Of a DNA stretch of 6,374 nucleotides, positions 1 to 5,300 are shown piece after piece; within the stretch, counting starts at the first letter, position 1; each line of letters begins with the position of its first letter. This DNA comes from Akkermansiaceae bacterium (lineage in GTDB: Bacteria; Verrucomicrobiota; Verrucomicrobiia; Verrucomicrobiales; Akkermansiaceae), in assembly GCA_011524615.1 (NCBI GenBank), contig WTJZ01000230.1, positions 1 through 6,374 on the forward strand, written 5' to 3'. The notes below the pieces were generated by a model, which was not told the origin of the DNA, ran no database searches, and saw only the letters and a list, made by a program, of their open reading frames with translations. The position numbers and the translations under genes were made by a program.

Positions 1-260
1 AGGACATACTATCCGAGAGAGGTATCCCAGCCGACAAGATTATCTGCCCTCACTTCGACGAACAGTTTGAGCTGCAAGCTAGCTCTGCGAAGTCCAAGGG
101 TCGCTCCTCATCGGTACCGAGACAGGTTCCCGTTCAGGACTGGCACCAAGACCTCTCATCCTTCCACATCCAGTTGGCCAAAACTATTCAGAACGAAACG
201 GATTCAGCGGCAAAAGAGCGCCTCATCGCAGCTCTCCAGGAACAACTCGATCAGCACTAG
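1..260 (+). CDS. C-terminal end of an unrecognised protein (partial, 5' end outside window)
   Basis: The frame beginning at base 3 is open for 85 codons and ends at TAG 258-260; the start lies outside the window. The visible peptide begins DILSERGIPADKIICPHFDE and ends in a charged, helix-prone stretch (LIAALQEQLDQH). The middle, about residues 26-45, is rich in Ser, Lys, Arg and Pro and looks like a flexible linker. I chose this frame over the equally open frame 1 because it reads as a plausible alpha/beta fragment, then a linker, then an amphipathic helix, and because it stops just before a hairpin. Frame 1 gives a Ser/Arg/Pro-rich low-complexity product with no such pattern. The first 20 residues faintly recall the 'GI..D.I.ICPH' stretch of HAD histidinol phosphatases, but the following metal-binding Cys residues are absent. 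I cannot assign a function. The gene is probably transcriptionally separate from trpF because of the hairpin between them. Confidence 0.65.
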   Translation, partial: DILSERGIPADKIICPHFDEQFELQASSAKSKGRSSSVPRQVPVQDWHQDLSSFHIQLAKTIQNETDSAAKERLIAALQEQLDQH

Positions 261-276
261 AAGTAACTACTCATTC

Positions 277-306
277 AGAGTACGTCCCTTACAGAGGGAG
301 TACTCT
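277..306 (+). terminator. Strong hairpin after the first gene, possible rho-independent terminator
   Basis: The arms 277-289 and 295-306 pair over 12 bp (AGAGTAC then TCCCT on the left arm), interrupted only by one bulged G at 284, with a 5-base loop (290-294, TACAG). The hairpin starts 17 bases after the upstream TAG. The bases immediately after the stem are pyrimidine-rich but not a clean T-run; a T-rich stretch (TTTTTTCCTTTTCCTC) follows only at 331-346, about 25 bases later. It could therefore be an atypical terminator, an mRNA 3'-end stabiliser, or a leader structure for trpF. No short Trp-rich leader peptide is present in 261-373, so a classical trp attenuator is unlikely. Confidence 0.5.
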
Positions 307-373
307 TCTCTATCTAGAGGCTTGAGTGCGTTTTTTCCTTTTCCTCAGTGACATTGTCAGGCAACTGTCTCGC

Positions 374-1036
374 ATGTCATTACTGGATTCATTCTTTTCT
401 CCCTCACAGACCTCGCTCAAGGTCTGCGGCATCACGTCCGCAGAGGCCGGGGCGATGCTCGTTGAGGAAGGCGTCCCCGCAGTTGGGATTAACTTCTGGC
501 CAAAATCGAAGCGCTATTGTGCTCCTGATCTCGCTCGGCAATTTGCCCCCTCTCTGCAGGGGCAGATCCTCCGTGTCGGAGTATTTGTCAATGCCTCTGA
601 GCAGGAAGTACTCGATTGCTATGAGGCTAATCTCATCGACGTGGCTCAATTCCACGGCGACGAATCTAACGAATACCTCTCTGCCTTCTCTCGACACAGC
701 CTCCCCTTTATCAAAGCGATTGGGGTCTCTCAGCCAGATGATCTCAATGACCTAGACCAATTTCATACCCCTTATCTTCTTTTAGACGCACATGCACCTG
801 GAGTCTATGGAGGTACTGGTGAATCCATAGACTGGCACCTAGCAGCTTCTGTCGTGCAGACTCATCCTCAATATTCGATCATGCTCGCAGGTGGGATCAA
901 GCCTGAGAATGCCGCTGAGGCAGCATCTATCGTCTCTCCATGCGCTCTCGATACCGCATCTGGATCAGAATCTGCTCCTGGTATCAAAGATAGGGCTAAG
1001 GTACAACTCCTCATGAACGCTCTCAACCTTGTATAA
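374..1036 (+). CDS. trpF: Phosphoribosylanthranilate isomerase (TrpF)
   Basis: This enzyme (EC 5.3.1.24) catalyses the Amadori rearrangement of N-(5'-phosphoribosyl)anthranilate to CdRP, the third step from chorismate to tryptophan, as a soluble TIM barrel. From ATG 374 the product is 220 residues, a normal family length. Visible family blocks in order: KVCGIT (16-21) with the catalytic Cys18; VGINFWPKSKRY (37-48); RVGVFVN (67-73); AQFHGDE (91-97); FIKAIGV (112-118); LLLDAH (135-140) with the catalytic Asp138; GGTG (146-149) and DW (153-154); LAGGIKPENA (171-180); and DTASGSESAPGIKD (193-206), the phosphate-binding end of the barrel. The Cys18 block sits about 11 residues further in than in the shortest homologues, so there is a small N-terminal extension. 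An in-frame GTG at 326 would add 16 residues, but it overlaps the T-rich run and its extra residues match nothing in the family. No strong Shine-Dalgarno is seen. The gene is not in a recognisable trp cluster; a TauE-like gene follows 6 bases later. Confidence 0.96.
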   Translation: MSLLDSFFSPSQTSLKVCGITSAEAGAMLVEEGVPAVGINFWPKSKRYCAPDLARQFAPSLQGQILRVGVFVNASEQEVLDCYEANLIDVAQFHGDESNEYLSAFSRHSLPFIKAIGVSQPDDLNDLDQFHTPYLLLDAHAPGVYGGTGESIDWHLAASVVQTHPQYSIMLAGGIKPENAAEAASIVSPCALDTASGSESAPGIKDRAKVQLLMNALNLV

Positions 1037-1037
1037 T
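1032..1037 (+). promoter_or_regulatory. Perfect TATAAT hexamer overlapping the trpF stop codon
   Basis: A consensus -10 hexamer lies across the trpF stop. If used, transcription would start around 1043-1045, on the ATG of the TauE-like gene, giving a leaderless mRNA. No good -35 is present 16-18 bases upstream, and the hexamer may simply be a chance product of the Val codon and the TAA stop. Confidence 0.15.
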
Positions 1038-1042
1038 TCATT

Positions 1043-1405
1043 ATGACCCAAATTATCCTATACCTCCTCATCGGCATCTCCGCTGGTCTCCTCGGCTCGC
1101 TCTGTGGTGTCGGTGGTGGCATCCTCCTGATGCCCGTCTTCCTCTTCTTACTCAAGATGGACCCGAACAAAGCGGTCGCGACCTCTCTCTCCATCGTCCT
1201 GATCACCGCCCTCTCCTCTACTCTGAACAATTCCCTCTCAGGAGATAAGGTGATCGACTGGAAGCTTGTTATCCCCATCGGCATCGGAGCTGCGATTGCC
1301 TCTTGGTTCGGGGCGGATCTCATGCGTCAGCTCAGTAATCAAGTCATCGTTAAGACCTTTGGGGTCGTACTTATTATTGCAGGCGTCAGAGCCTTGATTA
1401 AATAA
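1043..1405 (+). CDS. Half-length TauE/SafE-family membrane transporter
   Basis: The product is a 120-residue, very hydrophobic integral membrane protein. The glycine-rich motif GLLGSLCGVGGGILLMP (15-31) is the hallmark of the TauE/SafE (sulfite exporter-like, DUF81) family, and ATSLSIVLITAL (46-57) matches the conserved segment that follows it. Hydrophobic segments are visible at about 4-20, 24-38, 44-60, 72-91 and 101-118. Typical family members are about 250 residues and consist of two such halves in tandem. This one is a single half that ends cleanly at TAA, so it would have to act as an oligomer if it transports anything. There is no frameshifted second half: the stop is followed within 30 bases by a strong terminator. 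The substrate cannot be read from sequence; sulfite, sulfonates and other organic anions are known for relatives. ATG 1043 lies 6 bases after the trpF stop with no Shine-Dalgarno, suggesting co-transcription and perhaps coupled translation. Confidence 0.85.
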   Translation: MTQIILYLLIGISAGLLGSLCGVGGGILLMPVFLFLLKMDPNKAVATSLSIVLITALSSTLNNSLSGDKVIDWKLVIPIGIGAAIASWFGADLMRQLSNQVIVKTFGVVLIIAGVRALIK

Positions 1406-1430
1406 GGACACTCTGAAGCGTGACCAAAAT

Positions 1431-1471
1431 AAAAGGCGTCAGAGAGAAGAGCTCTCTCTGACGCCTTTTTT
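1431..1471. terminator. Bidirectional rho-independent terminator between converging genes
   Basis: The GC-bearing stem GGCGTCAGAGAGA (1435-1447) pairs perfectly with 1453-1465 around a 5-base loop (AGAGC). The pairing extends through AAAA 1431-1434 against TTTT 1466-1469, giving 17 bp in all. Six Ts (1466-1471) follow on the plus strand. On the minus strand the A-rich left flank (1427-1434) becomes a run of Ts interrupted by one A. It lies 25 bases after the TauE-like stop and 21 bases after the proC stop, so it can end both transcripts. Confidence 0.95.
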
Positions 1472-1492
1472 ATAGATGGACAGAATCACGCT

Positions 1493-2275
1493 TTATCCTA
1501 ACTCCGCAGAGCGAATGGTCGCTGCCTCGACCGCTTTGATGAGAGCATTTCTCACCCCATGCTCCTCTAGTGCAGCGATTCCAGCAATCGTTGTTCCTCC
1601 AGGAGAGGTTACTTGATCCTTAAGCTCACCTGGATGGAGTCCAGACTCCTCTACCATCATGGCTGCGCCCTTGAGAGTTTGAGTCGCGAGCTGTAGTGCG
1701 ACCGTTCTCGGTAGGCCCATCTTCACCCCAGCATCACTCATCGCCTCGATCATCGTATACACATAGGCCGGCCCACTACCCGAGACCCCAGTCACCGCAT
1801 CCATGAGCTTCTCCTCTACACGGACGACCTGCCCCACACTCTGAAGGAGTCGCTCTGCCATCACGGCATCCTCCTCCGTAGCGAGAGCGCCCAGACAATA
1901 AGCCGAAGCCCCCTGCCCAATGAGTGAGGGCGTATTAGGCATCACACGGAGCACTCGTGCCTGAGTCATTTGGAGCAGACTCTCAGAGGTCACCCCTGCA
2001 GCTACCGAAATCAATAGCTTGCCCGACCAATCGAGTTCGGACGACAGAGCCGCCCCCAGATCATAAGGCTTCACGGAGACGATGATAACTTCAGACTCCT
2101 TCACCACTGTCGCAAGGTCAGGAGCAACTGAGGCATTCTCTAGCGAAGAAGCCAGCGCAGTCGCCTTGGCCTCTGTTCTGTTATAGATCGTAGCGCTAAT
2201 CGTAGGGTCAGCCTTGAGTATTCCATTGAGTAATGCTGCGCCCATTTTCCCGCAGCCGATGAGTCCTAGTTTCAT
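1493..2275 (-). CDS. proC: Pyrroline-5-carboxylate reductase (ProC)
   Basis: This enzyme (EC 1.5.1.2) reduces 1-pyrroline-5-carboxylate to L-proline with NAD(P)H, the final step of proline synthesis, in the cytoplasm. The 260-residue product is close to the usual 260-275. An N-terminal Rossmann fold is marked by GLIGCGKMGAALLNGIL (4-20), followed by VSVKP (66-70) and SVAAGV (90-95). RVMPNTPSLIGQGASAY (110-126) is the strongly conserved central block. VTGVSGSGPAYVY (161-173) opens the helical dimerisation and active-site domain, and QVTSPGGTTIAGIAALE (221-237) matches the ProC family signature. ATG at 2273-2275 was chosen because the Rossmann motif begins immediately. The longer in-frame reading from GTG at 2363-2365 adds 30 residues with no family match. 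A modest AGG lies about 5 bases before the ATG. The protease gene ends 104 bases upstream on the same strand; proC may have its own weak promoter. Confidence 0.97.
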   Translation of the reverse strand: MKLGLIGCGKMGAALLNGILKADPTISATIYNRTEAKATALASSLENASVAPDLATVVKESEVIIVSVKPYDLGAALSSELDWSGKLLISVAAGVTSESLLQMTQARVLRVMPNTPSLIGQGASAYCLGALATEEDAVMAERLLQSVGQVVRVEEKLMDAVTGVSGSGPAYVYTMIEAMSDAGVKMGLPRTVALQLATQTLKGAAMMVEESGLHPGELKDQVTSPGGTTIAGIAALEEHGVRNALIKAVEAATIRSAELG

Positions 2276-2289
2276 ACCTAACAAGAGAC

Positions 2290-2319
2290 TGTATATCAGA
2301 CTCTTTGTCCAGAGTTCAA
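2290..2319 (-). promoter_or_regulatory. Weak candidate promoter for proC
   Basis: Read on the minus strand, TTGAAC (2319-2314, 4 of 6 matches to a -35) and TATACA (2295-2290, 4 of 6 matches to a -10) are separated by 18 bases. Transcription would begin near 2283, leaving a leader of only about 8 bases before the proC ATG. This is a guess from hexamer matching only; the sigma preferences of this organism are unknown. Confidence 0.2.
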
Positions 2320-2337
2320 TTCCCACTGTCTTTAGAA

Positions 2338-2363
2338 GTTGCCCTCTCCTACTCGAAGGCAAC
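2338..2363 (-). terminator. Hairpin between the protease gene and proC, weak terminator or processing site
   Basis: On the minus-strand transcript GUUGCCUUC (2363-2355) pairs with GAGGGCAAC (2346-2338) as a 9-bp stem containing one G-U wobble, with an 8-base loop. It begins 17 bases after the protease stop codon. The bases that follow (UUCUAAAGAC) are not U-rich, so termination would be inefficient at best. The wobble pairs only in the minus-strand RNA, which fits a role in the protease transcript rather than on the other strand. Confidence 0.35.
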
Positions 2364-2379
2364 ACACTATACCTGATTA

Positions 2380-5300
2380 CTACTCCACATGCGTAGCTGA
2401 AAACCAGAGGAAGGCCTTTTCCTCACTCTCGGGTACTGTCACGCGACGCATCTCGATGTCTCCGTCCGTCGATGTGACCGTGTAAGTGGCCACTGATGAG
2501 GTGGTGAGATCAGTTGACAGACGGGCCTCTAACTCAACATCTACTTGTGCTGTATTATAAGGGAAGTCGATCACCCAGCCAGATTCGGTCTCGGTATAGA
2601 GCACTCCATAGGACTCCACATCAGAGATAGGTGAGCGCCCCATCGCGTACTCGACGAGGTTTGGTAGCCCATCTTCATCTGGATCTGCGTCGTCTCCTGA
2701 GGTCGATAAGTCAGCAACCTCTGTCGTGGTAAAGTAGGACGCCGTCCACGTCTCTAGGTCGCTTAATACAGGCTCCCAGACCAATTGATCAACATAGGCA
2801 GCATCATTATTACTGGCAGCCGAAGAGTCCTTGCTATACACCCACTGAAGCGTATGCGTGCCCTCTGTCAGGGTCTCCGTATATTGTGTCCAAGCTCCCT
2901 CCCCTGATTCCTGAATCCTCTGCTCTCCATCAACCATGAAGTAGAAGAAGTCAAAATTCGTTTCGCTCGAGACTCGGTAGTAAAAGCTCAGATCGCCCGC
3001 TCCCTCGACCGTCACCTCAAGGAGCGAGTAGGCACTATCACCAGGATTATTCGAGACCAATACATCCTCTCCATCATAAGAGTTGAGAATACTACCGCTC
3101 CAATCAGAATCAGTAGGCAACGTCAGATTATCATTATCGAGAGCCTCTGCAATATCGACGGACAAGGTCTCTCCTGCGCTAAATTCTACCGTATCTAACC
3201 ACACCATATTATCTCCTCCACCATCTGTATTGTCTCGGACATACTTCCACTCCACTTGGTTCGTCTCCTCTTGTAGGTCCAGAGAATACTGTGTCCAGTC
3301 GACCTCTCCACTGAGGGATAAGACCACCGTCCCATTGACAGACACTTCTAACAAATCATACCCCAACTCCGTTGATACCTTTGCCCAGAATCTCATCACA
3401 CCAGCCTCTGATGACACAGTCGACAGTGTAGCCTCCTCATTATGCGTAATCACAGGTGAGGCCAGTGCGTCACTCCCGTCTTGAGTAGTCGTACTCTGAT
3501 AAGTCCAGGCGTTATCAGCATAGAAGTCGAAATCCGCCGTATCAAGCGCCTCCGCATACTGCGGATCTGCAACAGACTCGGTAAAGGAGAGGCTATCCAC
3601 CCATACGGTATTCAACCCATCTCCCGCAGAGCTATCTCTACTATATTCCCATATGACCACATTTTCTGCACCACTGAGGGCTACCTCATATTCAGTCCAG
3701 TCTACCTCACCACTGAGCTGTAGCTTCTGCGCTCCGTTTACGTACACCGTTAATAAATCAAAGCCCTGCTCTGTTGAGACCTTTGCCCAAAAGGAGAGTG
3801 TCCCGACACCAGAAATCGTTGCCGAAAAGGAAGTCTCCTCATCATGGTCTATTACTGGCGACTGCAGTGCATCTGTTCCATCATAGGTTTCATCTGCTTG
3901 ACTGGACCAAATGGATCCGGTGGAGACTTGCTGATAAGTATAGTCGGTCTGATCGAGTGCAGTCGCATAATAGTCTTGCACTGAGGTATAGAACTCAACT
4001 GTAAAGCTCTCTGTATCCTCTCCCTCTGCATTGACCGCTGTAATGCTGAAGTCGGTACTCCCAGCCGTACTGACGGTGCCAGAGAGCACTCCTGTACTAC
4101 TGTCGAGAGAAAGCCCTGCCGGTAATCCTGAGGCAGAAAAGCTTACCGCATTATACGAAGGCACTTGGTAGGACAATGCGACTCCTACCTGATGCAGGAT
4201 GAGAGTATCTATTGGTAAGAATGGCAGTACAGGGTCTGCTGCAACGACTTCTAGAGATAAGGTCGCATTCGTTGTGCCTTGTGCATTGGTCGCACTAATG
4301 GTCACGTCATAGCTACCCGCCACCGTTGGCGTCCCAGAGATCACTCCTAGACTGGAATCAAAGGAGAGCCCACTAGGTAGCCCTGATACTGAATAGGTAT
4401 CGACCCCGTTCATCGCCAATAAGCGATAGTAGTATGCCTCTCCAACAGTGCCCGAATCCGTTCCCGAGCTCACAAATGTAGGGGCAACTGATCCAGAATC
4501 AAGCTCACCACCATAGAGAGTAATGGACGCCTGGTCGATCGTTCCAGTTTGTCCCGTCGTAGAGTCGACGACCTCTAGCGTCCAAGTACCAGCGGCTTCC
4601 TCCCCCCAGTTATGCACGGTCATGAAGGTCCAGTTATCATAATTCGCCTGGTCGCTCGTCTTACTATCTGTATCTCCTAGAATGCTCACCGTTCCTGATG
4701 GCGAGGTCAACCGAACCTGTAACTCTCCTCGGTCTGGGTGAGTGATCGTCGTAGTGAGTGTAACGTGTTCCAGTCGCATATTATCAGCAGCATCCACGAC
4801 AAAGCTGACTTGACCTCCTGTCGAAGTATTATCAGGGATCGCCACGGAAGTCGGGATAGTAGCCGCGACCGTATGATTCTGGTGAGTTCCTAGATTAGTC
4901 CAACTCTCCGCCATCGAGACCGCTAAATGAGCATCGATCAAGCCTGCCCCATATTCATGGCTAAAGGGGATACCGGCGCCATTCACGGCCCATGATGACT
5001 CAATGGTATTCACCTGACGTGCCGAACGGATGAGGATCTCCTGCACATCTCGCCACCCAAGAGCGGGATTAGCCTCTAACATCAGAGCAACTACCCCCGC
5101 AGCTAATGGAGTCGCTGAAGATGTTCCACCAAAGCTAAAGGTCTCATCGCTATTAATCGCTGTCGTCGTGATCCCCTCCGTACCTCCATTTGACGTCGCC
5201 GATACCACCTTAGCCGCGCCTGGTTCTGAGTACCAGGAGCGCTCTCCCGTATTCGTAACAGCACCGATCGCGACGGTATAGATCGAGTTCGCATACCCGT

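Noticed and set aside
1..70. Resemblance of the first gene's GIPADKIICPHFDE to the ICPH region of HAD histidinol phosphatases (HisB, GmhB)
   Set aside because: The cysteine-containing metal loop and CRKP that should follow are missing in this frame and in the other two frames.
67..351. Plus-strand open frame starting at TTG and running through the end of the first gene into the spacer
   Set aside because: It gives a low-complexity Ser/Arg/Pro-rich product, runs across the hairpin and T-run, and overlaps a more protein-like frame that ends at 260.
326..373. 16-residue N-terminal extension of trpF from GTG 326
   Set aside because: The extra residues are encoded largely by the T-rich run, have no family counterpart, and ATG 374 already gives a full-length enzyme.
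261..373. Tryptophan attenuator or T-box ahead of trpF
   Set aside because: There is no short ORF with Trp codons and no T-box-like sequence; only one hairpin is visible.
354..382. TTGTCA at 354-359 as a -35 element for trpF
   Set aside because: The -10 position would fall inside the trpF coding sequence at 377-382 and matches the consensus poorly.
404..1323. Minus-strand open frames opposite trpF and the TauE-like gene
   Set aside because: They lie opposite strongly conserved coding sequence and give Arg/Pro-rich products typical of shadow frames.
2276..2365. 30-residue N-terminal extension of proC from GTG at 2363-2365
   Set aside because: The extension overlaps the intergenic hairpin and has no family counterpart; MKLGLIGCG is the normal ProC start.
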